This document shows, piece by piece, positions 31,593-41,689 of a stretch of DNA of 64,000 nucleotides. A model generated the notes under the pieces. The model was given only the letters and a program-made list of their open reading frames with translations, made no database searches and was not told the origin of the DNA. The translations under genes were made by a program, and so were the position numbers. The stretch is from Paragyromitra xinjiangensis (taxonomy: Eukaryota > Ascomycota > Pezizomycetes > Pezizales > Discinaceae). Position 1 is the stretch's first letter, and the number at the start of each line of letters is the position of its first letter. Location: assembly GCA_038503065.1 (NCBI GenBank), contig JBCAMK010000002.1:2790001-2854000 (forward strand), read 5' to 3'.

Positions 31593-33110
31593 ATGGCAGA
31601 TATGGCGCCTCTAACCGAGTCAGAACCAAGCAGAGCAAACAAAACCCCCCCGCCCAATCTAAACAATCAAACAACCCCACCAAACAGTGTACCGACCTCT
31701 CGCAAGCCGTCGCAAACAGATCCATCCTTACGACGAATATCCCCAAGCTTAACCCCCCCCCGACAAAAAACTCCAGTATATCGATCACCCCGGCAATCAT
31801 CAACCCAACCGACCTCCCCCAAGCCGGCAAGCACCCCTACCAAGATGCCGCCCCGCGCCAGAGCGACTGAAATGACTGCAGCAGATCTCAAAATAGTGTT
31901 GGGCTTCAGCGCAACCAACAATCAAGCCTATTTGATTGTTCGTGATGATATTGTTTCCTACACTATTCAGCATGGTATCACAGGCGTCGACACCCCTGGA
32001 AAGGCTGCCTGGACTGCTTGTGAGGAGCACGCAGTCAGCCACAAATACCTGAGCCGCTTCAAGGAAGCCTACGAAGGAGCAGGGCCAAAGGAGAATACTG
32101 CAGTCGTTCAGAAGGCTATCAAATGCCTTTGCCTTGACGCTATCAAGAAGAAGAACGCTGCCAGAGCAGCAGCGGATAAGCAGATGGCAGATAATGGTGA
32201 CTTTGACGGGCCTGCTGCCGGCCTCACTAGAGCCGTCGCTGCCGCTGGTGCTGCTGGCGCTGCTGCACCTTCACCTTCCCGCATCATTCAGGTCCGCATC
32301 GTCGATCCTGACATAATTGGTGCCTACGACAGCGATGCACCTCTACCACGCCAGACAAGCGGATATGGCTGGGACCCAGCTAATACCATTTTCCAGAAGC
32401 TGACAACCTTCCCAGAGCCGGTCACGCACCGTGATATCTTGACATACGCAGCAAAGCATGTTGCTGAGAATCGTCGCGCTCGTGCAGTTTGGGGAGCTCT
32501 TGTCCCCATACCTGAAGACTTTCGGATATCTACTAACGATGAGATGATTCTCAGCGAGGATGACGAGGTGACGGCCTGGCTGAGGTTGACAGCGGCTAAC
32601 CCCCCGGTTGTGAACGTTTTTCTTCATCGGGTTACTGCCAAAGGAATGCGATCGCGCCAAACCCCGCCGCCCTCTGGCGAGTGGGCACATATCTCCAAGC
32701 GCTATTTCGCCTCTCTTCTCGAGGACCCTGCCGAGGATTCTGACGAGGACGACCGCCCGCTTCGGAAGAAGTTTAAGCCGCTGCCGCGTACAGATAGGGG
32801 CTTCCAAGCTCGCGAAAGGAAGATTCGGGCACGAATCTTGCGCCAGCAAGAGCTCCTGGAGTCAATCAAAGAGCATCACAAGGAGATAACGCCAGACGCC
32901 ATATTTTCTGATGAGGAAGGGTTTGAGAACAGGTATATGTCGGCCGCTCAGAGGCGGGCAGCTAGGGAAGCGGTTAAGGCAGCAGCTGAAGCGGAGGAGG
33001 AGGAGGAGTTGGAGGAGGAGGAGGAGGAGGAGGAGGAGGATAAAGAGGAGGAGAACGACGGAGGGGATGGGAAGGGTGGGGCTGACGAGGATGTTGGAGC
33101 TACCGCTTAG
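31593..33110 (+). CDS. Plavaka accessory protein, function unknown
   Basis: An intact 505-codon frame. Residues 1-84 are Pro/Ser/Thr-rich and disordered; an internal ATG (residue 85, MPPRARATEM) is an alternative start. Residues about 90-170 look like a compact helical domain (LKIVLGFSATNNQAYLIVRD to YLSRFKEAYEG). The middle part has Ala-rich and Asp/Glu-rich stretches, and the C-terminus is a run of Glu followed by Asp/Gly. I recognise no family. It is divergently placed from the transposase and conserved in copy 1, so it is likely part of the transposition machinery or its control. The pieces PTSRKPSQT and PTSPKPAST are encoded by copies of the palindrome motif. Confidence 0.75.
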   Translation: MADMAPLTESEPSRANKTPPPNLNNQTTPPNSVPTSRKPSQTDPSLRRISPSLTPPRQKTPVYRSPRQSSTQPTSPKPASTPTKMPPRARATEMTAADLKIVLGFSATNNQAYLIVRDDIVSYTIQHGITGVDTPGKAAWTACEEHAVSHKYLSRFKEAYEGAGPKENTAVVQKAIKCLCLDAIKKKNAARAAADKQMADNGDFDGPAAGLTRAVAAAGAAGAAAPSPSRIIQVRIVDPDIIGAYDSDAPLPRQTSGYGWDPANTIFQKLTTFPEPVTHRDILTYAAKHVAENRRARAVWGALVPIPEDFRISTNDEMILSEDDEVTAWLRLTAANPPVVNVFLHRVTAKGMRSRQTPPPSGEWAHISKRYFASLLEDPAEDSDEDDRPLRKKFKPLPRTDRGFQARERKIRARILRQQELLESIKEHHKEITPDAIFSDEEGFENRYMSAAQRRAAREAVKAAAEAEEEEELEEEEEEEEEDKEEENDGGDGKGGADEDVGATA

Positions 33111-34161
33111 CTTCTGCGGCCATTTCGTCCTTGATTTCCTATTTCCTTCAGTTTTGTAGTTGTGGCAACCCCCCCTCGGCCTCCTAGAGGCCGGCAAATT
33201 TCTTTATCCGTTTCAAGTTCTTTTTGTTTTCCTTTGGTTGATATATGATGGATACGCATGATTATTTTTTTGGTAGGTCAAATTTCCTCCCGCGCGGTTA
33301 CCTGATTACTGACTGGCTTGTGAAGGTTTATGTATAGCGTTTACCGACCTCCCAAAGGTCGGCGGTCCTGGCTTTCCTATTCTTATTATTATTATACCGG
33401 ATGCTTTATATGTTTTATATCCTTTGTTTTATCTGTTGCTTTAGAGGGTAAAGGGGGCAGCAAGGCGTGGATGAGTGCTGGTACGCTCCCTCCTACCAAT
33501 CGTTTGAGATCCAAAGCTGACTTTTAGGTGGTATCCGACGACCTTCAGGAGGAAGGCAGGGTCTTTGTATAATCCTATTATCTGTATCATTCCTATTATC
33601 TGTATCATTCCTATTATCTGTATCATTCCTATTATCTGTATCATTCCTATTATCTATATTATTTGTATTATTTGTATTATTATGGCGGGATCGATTAGAT
33701 GTTAGATATCTTGGCGTTTCTATTATTGGCCTAGGGGCAGCAAGGCACTGGCCGTTGCAGGTACCCTACTACCCTATCCATCCTTTATAGCTAAACGCTA
33801 ACGTCTAAGACAGTATTTGCCGACCTTCAGCGAGCTGGTGAAGGGTCTTACTATCTTTATGCCGTCATTTGGTTGGATTCGCTTAATTATTAATCATTCT
33901 TATGTATCCACAAATATATCTACTAGCCGCTGTTGCTAGGTGTGGCAGCAGAGCTGAAGATCTGGTCATTTCCACAGTCATAGCGTGCCCCGTGGCAACC
34001 AATGTTTTGGGAGTCCGTGCAATACCCCTTTACTTACTCCCTCAAGCAGACGCCGACCTCTCTCAGGCCGGTCACTACCTCACTGCCACTACCTCACCTC
34101 CCACCCAAAGAGCTGCCATCCCTTACAGCCCGACAAACTCCTTTGTCACTCTACTGAAAGA
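33111..34161. other. Spacer between Plavaka genes 2 and 3, copy 2
   Basis: No gene. Palindrome blocks occur near 33,177, 33,343, 33,537, 33,820 and 34,054. A TATTATCTG/TATCATTCC microsatellite runs about 33,562-33,682, longer and more regular than in copy 1. Confidence 0.6.
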
Positions 34162-35833
34162 ATGATCAGAAATTCAGGTAAGAAATCTAGCACTTTAAAA
34201 CACTGTTCGATGCAGATAACAAAACCTTCCTTCCGACCCTCCACCTCCAGGCATCTGCTGTCTCGTGAGAGGTCGGCGAGGAATGAGGAAGAAAACAGGG
34301 GGGCGGTAGAAGAAGGCGAAGACGAAGATGAAGAGGAGGAAGTAGAGGAAGGGGAAGGGGAAGGGGAAGAGGAAGAGGAAGAGGAAGAGGAAGAGGAAGA
34401 AAATATAGCGCTCTTTCGTAGACCCTATGAGAGTGACGATTCAGACGAATATGAATTACCCCCGACCTCACAGAAGCCGGCAGGCCCTCCCAAAAAGTCT
34501 ACTGCAAGGCATCGAGAGATGATACAGGCAAACCTCATTCGCAAAAGACTGGCAAGTACAATTAATCCTCCAGTCACTTAGCCTACTAATGGGTGTAATA
34601 AGGATACCAATTCGAAGCCGGTACCGAGCAGCATCATGCCGACTCCTCTGCAGCCGGCAGATGGACCTAACGATAGCCTTAATAGCATAATCAATGAGGT
34701 TCATAGTCGCAATCGAGACCGAAGCATAGCCTACACAGAAAGCTCCCTACAGCCCGTCGCTCAGCTCGCGAAGCTGTATATTGCTTCTTTTACCTACTTC
34801 AAGCATCCATTCCCTGACGCAATCGAGATGGCCAAATGGGCAAAAAAAGCCTGGGCAACTGCTGAGAAGGATATAGGCGTAGTATGCCCTGTCAACAAAT
34901 TGTGTGTTGACCTGGTACGTTGCCGGCCTCCGTGAGGTTGATTGGGTATTCTAACAGCTCTCAGCTAAGGGCAAAGCAATCGAGCGCACGGTCCCAATTC
35001 CTCGCTCACGTCAAAAGGAACGTGATGAGCGCCTACAACCTCACAAACCTAAAGGAGGAAGAGCGTCAGAGGGAGATCGAATATCTGCTAGATGATGATA
35101 GGTTTACCTGTCACCCTGATACATATGAGGTCAGTACAAACTCCTACTAGTATATGACGACCGCTGACAAGCCGGCAGAGCCGAGAGGGTAGATTCCTAG
35201 CCCCCCAAATCCCTGCTTTGATATATGGCAAGTTTTTCGAAGGTAAGAAGGCTCTTGGGAGGTCGGATAGAAGCTTTATCGGGAGTATCAATATTATATT
35301 CCTTGCAACGACTGCAACCATGATATATCACTGTCTGCATGCTTGGAAAACAGGCGCCTATTCAGACCCTAAGGACTTCAACACCAAAAGCGCTCTCTGT
35401 AAGTTATGAACGACCTTTGGGAGGCCGGTATCCTCCGCTAACAAGAAGATGATAGATCCTTGGCACCGTCAGTACAATACGTTGAGGTTCCTTGATGCCG
35501 AGGTTCGGGAAATGCTAGTAAATGATATCCGCCGCCAAATCGATAGTCTAGTAAGATCCTTCCTCGTTACAACGTGACGCTGGCTAACAGTATTAGCGGG
35601 AGGATGTCAGCCCAGCTATCGAGTCGCAAGCTGCCTTCCGGGGGGATCAAGGACGACTAAAGGCAATATTAGAGCTACGCAAAAGAAGCTCGTCGACGAC
35701 CCTCCAGCAGTGGGTGACTTGGCGAGCTCGGCTGTCAAGCTCCAGCTCAATCCCTAGAAATGACGTTGAAGAGGTGGCTGCCATTCTAACAGCAATCCCT
35801 GCCTCGGAGGAAAACTGCGCGGAAACACAATAG
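34162..35833 (+). CDS. DUF6532-like Plavaka accessory gene
   Basis: Multi-exon gene. Exons that keep frame: 34,162-34,551, 34,603-34,914, 34,965-35,129, 35,188-35,398; then conserved segments from about 35,450 to 35,550 (MIDPWHRQYN) and 35,628-35,833. The first intron uses a GCAAGT donor (GC-AG type). I could not resolve the junction after 35,398, so the model is partial. The protein has a long acidic stretch (Glu run near 34,320-34,400), a helical N-terminal region, and the pattern LLDDDRF...IPALIYGKFFEGKKALG...FLATTATMIYHCL...FN that resembles the fungal DUF6532 family often found with mobile elements. Function unknown. The same exon layout is in copy 1. Confidence 0.55.
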
Positions 35834-36349
35834 GAGTTTGCCATTAGAGCTTGCCGACGACCTCGTACGAGCCGACAAGGAGAAGGGGAAGGGAGGTGTC
35901 AAGTGAGTGGAGGGAAGATAGGGAAGGGAAGGGATAGATGGGCGGAAGGAGCAGAGAGAGGCAGCCGAAGATTTGTATTTAGAGTGATAGAATAGAGCGT
36001 ATAAATAATAGTCAATTTACCACACATCTGAATATGCCCCCAAAAGCTCGAGCTCACGATCATGAGCATCCATAATCTTCAAAACATTTGAATCCAGGAA
36101 GGATGCGTCCGGACTGTAGGAGGTCGTCAAGGTCTTCTAGAGAAATGATGTTGAAGCAAAGCCATCCAGAGGCTAGGCTACTTCAACAGTTGCGAAAGGA
36201 GTCGTCAGGACTGACGACCTCCCAAAGGCCGCCTCCGGGCGCAGAGGGCAAAAAGTGCAACCTTAGGAAGGGCTATATTCCGCCCCGACCGCCCCGGTCG
36301 CCTGATGCATTGGGCGGACCGGGCGACAATCCGTTTTTTTGCTGATGGA

Positions 36350-36504
36350 GGCTGCTGCAGCGAATTGACCATATGGTGGAGGCAGCAGAGGCTGCAGCAG
36401 CAAATTGACCAATTGGCGGAGGAGGAGGAAGCTCAGGCAGCGAATTGACCATATGGCGGAGGCGGAGGAAGCTCAGGCAGCGGATCGATGACCTCCAGGA
36501 GGCT
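36350..36504 (+). repeat. CATATGG minisatellite segment
   Basis: Three to four units (GAATTGACCATATGGCGGAG-like) belonging to the outer element and continuing the array cut at 27,032. It ends at a palindrome-like GACCTCCAGGAGGC, where the LINE block begins. Confidence 0.75.
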
Positions 36505-36730
36505 CTCAGGGAGCGAGTTTTTGTCAAGCCCTTTGGTATCCCCAAAGGTGAGCAGTGCTACTTGAAAGAGACTTCGCTACAATGATAATACAATGTTTTC
36601 CACAGGCCTCACATAGGGTAAGAATCAAGGTGATTCTGGGGGGGTGACGGCGACAGCGACGATGATGTTTCTGAGGTAGAAACAGAGATGATATTTCTCT
36701 AACAGTATGGTAGAAGTAAGGTAAGAAAAG

Positions 36731-38418
36731 GTAAAGGTATTTTTATTTCGCACTGAAGCAACTAAATGCTTATGGCGCACCAACACACTACGACTAACTA
36801 CAGTAATTATGGTACACTACCAACCGCACATCGCGTTACAGCGCAGGCCATTATCGTAGCACCCCAGCGGATAAACAATCATAAACGTAGGAGAAAAGGA
36901 AATCCAGCCACGGAAACCCAAAACCTACACCAAGAAATTCAAACAACTCAACTAACTACAGTACCTATGGTCAAGTACCAACTGCACATCCCGTTACAGG
37001 GCAGGCCGAAAGAAGAGAAGCGTCGTTTCACGGATGGGGTCAGGTACAGGTGCGGTGTTAAGGATTAGTTATTGTATTATTTCGTTGTGTTTCTTTGTGA
37101 TTCGGTCGGGTTGCCTCGAATGGTTGAGTCATGGATGAGTCATAGAAAGGGGAAGATTGGGTATATAAGCGATGGATTTCCGCGGTTGTGATTGTTCTTT
37201 TCTTTCTTTCCTTAAGCAACGTTTCTTACTTTACTTCTACCATACTGTTATAGAAATATCATCTCTGTTTCTACCTCAGAAACATCATCGTCGCTGTCGC
37301 TGTGACCCCCCAGAATCACCGCGATTCTTACCTTACGTGAGGCCTGTGGAAAACATTGTATTATCATTGTAGCAAAAGTCTCTTTCAAGTAGCACTGCTC
37401 ACCTTTGGGGATACCAAAGGGCTTGACGAAACCTCGCTCCCTGAGACGTCGTCAAGTAGGGAAGTCTGGAACACCGGCGAAGTGTTAGACTGTTTGTCGG
37501 GAATGGTTTTGACCAAGAGCGAAGGTTGGTCAGTCGATGGGGTGAGAGAGAAAGCTCCCTTGGTAACAACGGGTGGTCTTCTGGTTTAAAGTCCCAGCGT
37601 GTCCTCTAATGACTGGAATGGTTTAAGGTCTGCTTGCGACCATATCGATAAAGGGTGGGATTGAAGTATCCCAACTGAAGAAGGGGTAGGTCATAAGCGA
37701 CCACGGCTGTAGGAGTGAATGAGACTAACTAAGACCGCTAAATACGATCCATAAGGTACTATGATAGACGTGTCATAGTAGTCTCAGCGAAGAGGTAAAG
37801 AAGCAGATTGAGTCCAAATACGATCCCATAGGTACTATGATGGAAAACAAAATGCGAGAGAGGAAGCAGAGAAAGGTAGACACACAGACGAACTGGTGTG
37901 GCGCAGTGAGCGGGGTGAGTTAACCGAGGTTAACTCAGCGAAGATGGGGTGACGTGTCAGGCGGCAAATGCCGTGACTTGTCATGGTCAAACAGGATCCC
38001 TCAACATCAAAGTGAGAGGGGGTTGAGGATGGGGTGAGAGAAAGGACGTGAACGTTTCTCTCGTGTAGACAGGGATGGAGAATAGGTAAATTCTCTGTTC
38101 AAGCGGAAATGGATTCACGTAGTGAATCCGGTTGTAATGGTACCACTCTGGCGAAACGAATAAACGATTCGTGAGTGGTGTTGAGGCGGGGTTGTGCTTG
38201 CTTAACACAGAAACATCGTGAGTTTGATGGCGACACTTCAACAGTGACCATAGGTGATATCGACGTCGACAGAACGCTCAAACGACGGGGGAAACGGTGC
38301 GATAGAGGAAGCAATCCTTTAGCGATAAAGGCACTATCATTGAGAAGGGAGAAGTTCAGGCGTGAACTTCCTCACGAACGCGCGCCCAAAGGTTTGCGTC
38401 GCGGAGAGAAGAAGAAAG
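36731..38418. repeat. Hairpin-rich unit R1 (interrupted by short element)
   Basis: About 1.27 kb of unique sequence (36,731-37,025 plus 37,447-38,418), non-coding on both strands. It contains a string of perfect short stems: 37,757-37,780 (TACTATGA/TCATAGTA), 37,917-37,936 (GAGTTAACC/GGTTAACTC), 38,111-38,129 (GGATTCAC/GTGAATCC), 38,142-38,179 (ACCACTC/GAGTGGT), 38,316-38,331 (CCTTTA-GCGA-TAAAGG) and 38,351-38,370 (GAAGTTCA/TGAACTTC). A second unit follows in tandem. Confidence 0.7.
37026..37446 (+). mobile_element. SINE-like LINE derivative, TSD CGTCG
   Basis: About 420 bp, plus strand, from TTTCACGGATGG to CTCCCTGAGA. It has the same fused 5'-3' structure as the element at 15,066-15,484: TATATAAG, the CGCGGTTGTGATTG block, then the CCTTTGG/CCAAAGG hairpin. 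CGTCG flanks both sides, and the tandem unit R2 has the uninterrupted site GAAGCGACGTCAAAT near 38,706. Confidence 0.8.
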
Positions 38419-39449
38419 GTAAAGGTATTTTATTTCGCACTGAAGCAACTAAATGCTTATGGCGCACCAACACACTATGACTAACTACAGTAATTATGGT
38501 ACACTACCAACCGCACATCGCGTTACAGCGCAGGCCATTATCGTAGCTCCTCCGAGAGAAAAATCAAACATAAAGTAGGAGAAAGAGAAATCCAGCCACG
38601 GAAAACCCAAAACCTACACCAAGGAATACAAACAACTCAACTAACTACAGTACCTATGGTCCGAGTACCAACCGCATGTCCCGTTACAGGGCAGGCCGAA
38701 AGAAGAGAAGCGACGTCAAATAGGAGAATCTGGAACACTGGCGAAGTGTTAGACTGTTTGTCAAGGATGGTTTTGACCAAGAGCGAGGGTTGGTCGGTCG
38801 GTAGGGTGAGGGAGCAAGCTCCCTCGGTAACAGCGGGTGGTCTTCTGGTTTAAAGTCCCAGCGTGTCCTCTAATGACTGGAATGGTTTAAGGTCTGCATC
38901 AGTAAAAAAAAAAAGGCATCCAGAAGGGTAACATTGTATAATGGCATTTTGACCCTCCAGAAGACGGGCATTGCCTCTTGAACCCCTCCTGACGGCCTGC
39001 CTGCGCCTGTGCTGCATCCAGATGCGCACTGACCAACTCTTACCACCAGCTAATGCCAGAGCGCCCTTCCAGAAGCCCGACCGACCTGTGTGCGTCTGAC
39101 ACCCTCCCGATGCGTGTAGCTGCCGGAACTTTTTTTTATTTCGCTAAGTCAAAACCCTGACCCTAGGCACTTAGCGATTTTCAAAATCTTCAAGCTTCAC
39201 TTAGGTGTCGCCTAAGCAACGCCTAAGCAACGCCTACTAAGACACCTCCCCCTATTCCTTCCCATCTGCTTCCCCCTATTCTCTCCCACCCATTCTCTAC
39301 TAACATCGTGAGATTTAGGCCTCGAGCAATAAGCTCTGCTTCCGAAGAACCTCCTGGGTAACGTCTTGCTTCCGTTTATTTGACTCCCACTGATATGCCT
39401 CCTAGACTCGGTTCGATTTACACTGCTTGCCTGCCTGCCTGCCTGCCTG

Positions 39450-39698
39450 CATCAGCAAAAAAAGATATTTGTCTTCAGGACCTTCAGGTGCAATATGGCC
39501 TTCTGGAAGACCCTGAAGACCCTGAAGACAAAATCTCACTGGAAGACAAAAAATATGTTCCCGGATTTGGCTGAATAATAACATATCAAAAGTGAAAAAT
39601 TGTCTTCCAGTCCTTCAGATGCAATATGGCCTTCTGGAAGACACTGAAGGCCCTGAAGACATAATCTCACTGGAAGACAATTACTTTTTTTGCTGATG
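39450..39698. mobile_element. Intact 249-bp MITE, CATCAG family, TSD TG
   Basis: CATCAGCAAAAAAAGATATTTG to AATTACTTTTTTTGCTGATG, flanked by TG at 39,448-39,449 and 39,699-39,700. It inserted in a GCCT repeat. Long imperfect arms contain GGCCTTCTGGAAGAC twice. It is the reference copy for the interrupted MITE at 15,023. Confidence 0.9.
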
Positions 39699-39754
39699 TG
39701 CCTCGCTGCTTCCGCCCAAGCGAGCTCAAGAGGCAACTAAATTTGCTGCCAGCC

Positions 39755-40310
39755 TCTAGCAGGTCGTCGATTCGCTGCCTGCGCTGCCTGTGCCTGCGCC
39801 ATATGGTCGATTCGCTGCCTGAGCTTCCGCCATATGGCCGATTCGCTGCTGCAGCTTCCGCCATATGGTCAATTCGCTGCTGCAGCTTCCGTTGCCTGCG
39901 CCATATGGTCAATTCGCTGCCTGAGCTTCCTCCGCCTGCGCCATATGGTCGATTCGCTGCCTGAGCTTCCTCCGCCTCCGCCATATGGTCGATTCGCTGC
40001 TGCAGCTTCCGCTGCCTGAGCTTCCTCCGCCTCCGCCATATGGTCCATTCGCTGCTGCAGCTTCCGCTGCCTGCGCCTGCGCCATATGGTCAATTCGCTG
40101 CCTGCGCTTCTGCAGCCTGCGCCACATGGTCGATTTGCTGCCTGAGCTTCCTCCGCCTCCGCCACATGGTCGATCCGCTGCCTGAGCTTCCGCCGCCTCT
40201 GCCATATGGTCGATTTGCTGCTGCAGCCTCCGCTGCCTCCACTGCCTCCGCCATATGGTCAATTCGCTACTGCAGCTTCCGCCACCTGCGCCAGTTGGCC
40301 GATTCGCTGT
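39755..40310. repeat. CATATGG minisatellite array
   Basis: About twelve units of 30-50 bp built from GATTCGCTGC, CTGAGCTTCC, TCCGCCTCCGC and CATATGGTC modules; CATATGG (or CACATGG) recurs in every unit. Open frames through it simply reflect the repeat. Other fragments of the array occur at 26,890-27,032, 36,350-36,504 and 44,252-44,585. Confidence 0.9.
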
Positions 40311-41689
40311 GGGTAGTAAATGTTTGTACATATATATAGATAGATCCGTAGAATAGTAAATAAATCAATAGAACGAATTCGAGCCATACAAGCCATACAA
40401 GCCATACAAGCCATACAAGCAAAGCGTGCAATTCCAAACCTACCAAAATGTGCTGGCCCCGCAAGAGGTTCCCCCAGACGTACAGAGGTCGATAGGCTTC
40501 GTCCAGACGACCAGAGCCCGCCTAGGCGACTAGAGCTCATCCAGACGATTAGAGCCTATAGCGCTGCCTTTCAGACGGCTAGAGCTCCTACCCCATGTCT
40601 TCTGGACGACATGTAGTTGGACCACGCTGCGTCTAGAAGGGTAGGTTTCCGCCATGGCATTTTGGCGTCCAGAGGGACTTTACGGCATTTCCGTTTTTTG
40701 CTGATGTGCTTGCGACCATATCAATGAAGAGTGGGATTAAAGTATCCCAACTGGGGATGGGTAGGTCATGAGTGACCTCAGCTGAAAAGATGAATGAAAC
40801 TAACTAAGACCGCTAAATACGATCCAAAAGGTACTATGATAGAGGTGTCATAGTAGTTTCAGCGAAGAGGTGATGATGCAAATTGAGTCCAAATACGATC
40901 CCGTAGGTACTATGATGGAAAACAAAATGTGAGGGGGGAAGCGAAGAAAGGTAGCCACACAGACAAACTGGTGTGGCGCAGTGGATGGGGTGAGTTAACC
41001 AAGGTTAACTCAGCGGGGATGGGGTGACGTGTCATGCGGCAGATGCCGTGACTTGTCAGGGTCAAACGGGTTCCCTCAACACCAAGGTGAGAGGGGATCG
41101 AGGATGGGGTGAGAGAAAGAACGTGAACGTTTCTCTCGTGTAGACGGGGATGGAGAATAGGTAAATTCTCCGTTCAAACGAGGATGGATTCACGTAGTGA
41201 ATCCGGTTGTAATGGTACCACTCTGGCGAAACGAATAAACGATTCGTGAGTGGTGTTGAGGCGGGGTTGTGCTCGCTTAACACAGAAACATCGTGAGTTT
41301 GATGGCAACACTTCAACAGTGACCAGAGGTGATATCGACGTTGACAGAACGCTCAAACGACAGAGAAAACGGTGGGATAGTCGAAGCAATCCTTTAGCGT
41401 AAAGGTACTATCATCAAGGAAGGAGAAGTTCAGGCGTGAACTTCCTCACGAACGCGCGCCCGAAGGTTTGCGTCGCGGAGAGAAGAAGAAATAATAATAA
41501 ATTTTTATTTCGCATAGAAGCAACTAAATGCTTATCGCGCTCCAACCAAACCGCCAAAAATAAATACATAAACGGGTTACTTATTCAACCCACACAACAT
41601 GAACAATTCAAACGATAAGTATCAAACGAAAAATAAAGGAAAAATATCATAAATAAAACCTTAACTAAAACATAAGCGAAAGGAAAAAC

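Larger units (their letters stand above)
27033..36347. mobile_element. Plavaka-type DNA transposon, copy 2 (nearly intact)
   Basis: 9315 bp from CATCAGCAAAAAAAAAATG to CCGTTTTTTTGCTGATG, with GA duplicated at 27,031-27,032 and 36,348-36,349. Joining the flanks gives a continuous minisatellite unit, which confirms the borders. The terminal 30 bp continue the symmetry with TGTCGCCC against GGGCGACA. It contains a transposase gene (minus) and two accessory genes (plus). Only one visible defect exists in the transposase, a TGA at 28,341-28,343. Plavaka elements are known fungal DNA transposons, generally placed near the CACTA-like group; the 2-bp TSD fits that. Confidence 0.88.
38897..40706. mobile_element. 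1.8-kb CATCAG element with minisatellite, TSD TG
   Basis: From CATCAGTAAAAAAAAAAAGG to CCGTTTTTTGCTGATG, flanked by TG (38,895-38,896 and 40,707-40,708). The unit R1 has the uninterrupted site GGTCTGCTTGCGACC at 37,627-37,641. The left part resembles the end of the outer element and 5245-5934 (CACTTAGCGATTTTC, CCTCCTAGACTCG blocks). The centre is a CATATGG minisatellite, and a 249-bp MITE is inserted at 39,450. No transposase, hence non-autonomous. Confidence 0.9.
38419..41490. repeat. Hairpin-rich unit R2 (interrupted by a 1.8-kb element)
   Basis: Tandem copy of R1: 38,419-38,896 plus 40,707-41,490. The stems of R1 recur at matching places, including GTTAACC/GGTTAAC, GGATTCAC/GTGAATCC and GAAGTTCA/TGAACTTC, while loop bases differ; for example the CCTTTA stem has a GCG loop instead of GCGA. 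It ends in the same GAGAGAAGAAGAAA string as R1, which leads into the ORF1 3' side. Confidence 0.7.

Noticed and set aside
39755..40310. CRISPR-like array of repeats and spacers
   Set aside because: Units are variable modular minisatellite repeats in a fungal genome; no constant repeat/unique spacer pattern and no cas genes.
39667..40331. Long open frames through the CATATGG array on both strands
   Set aside because: They exist because of the repeat composition; unit lengths vary and are not multiples of three, so no repeat protein is supported.
36731..41490. LINE ORF2 (reverse transcriptase) hidden in the tandem units
   Set aside because: No YxDD-type motif or long frame on either strand; the units are non-coding and hairpin-rich.
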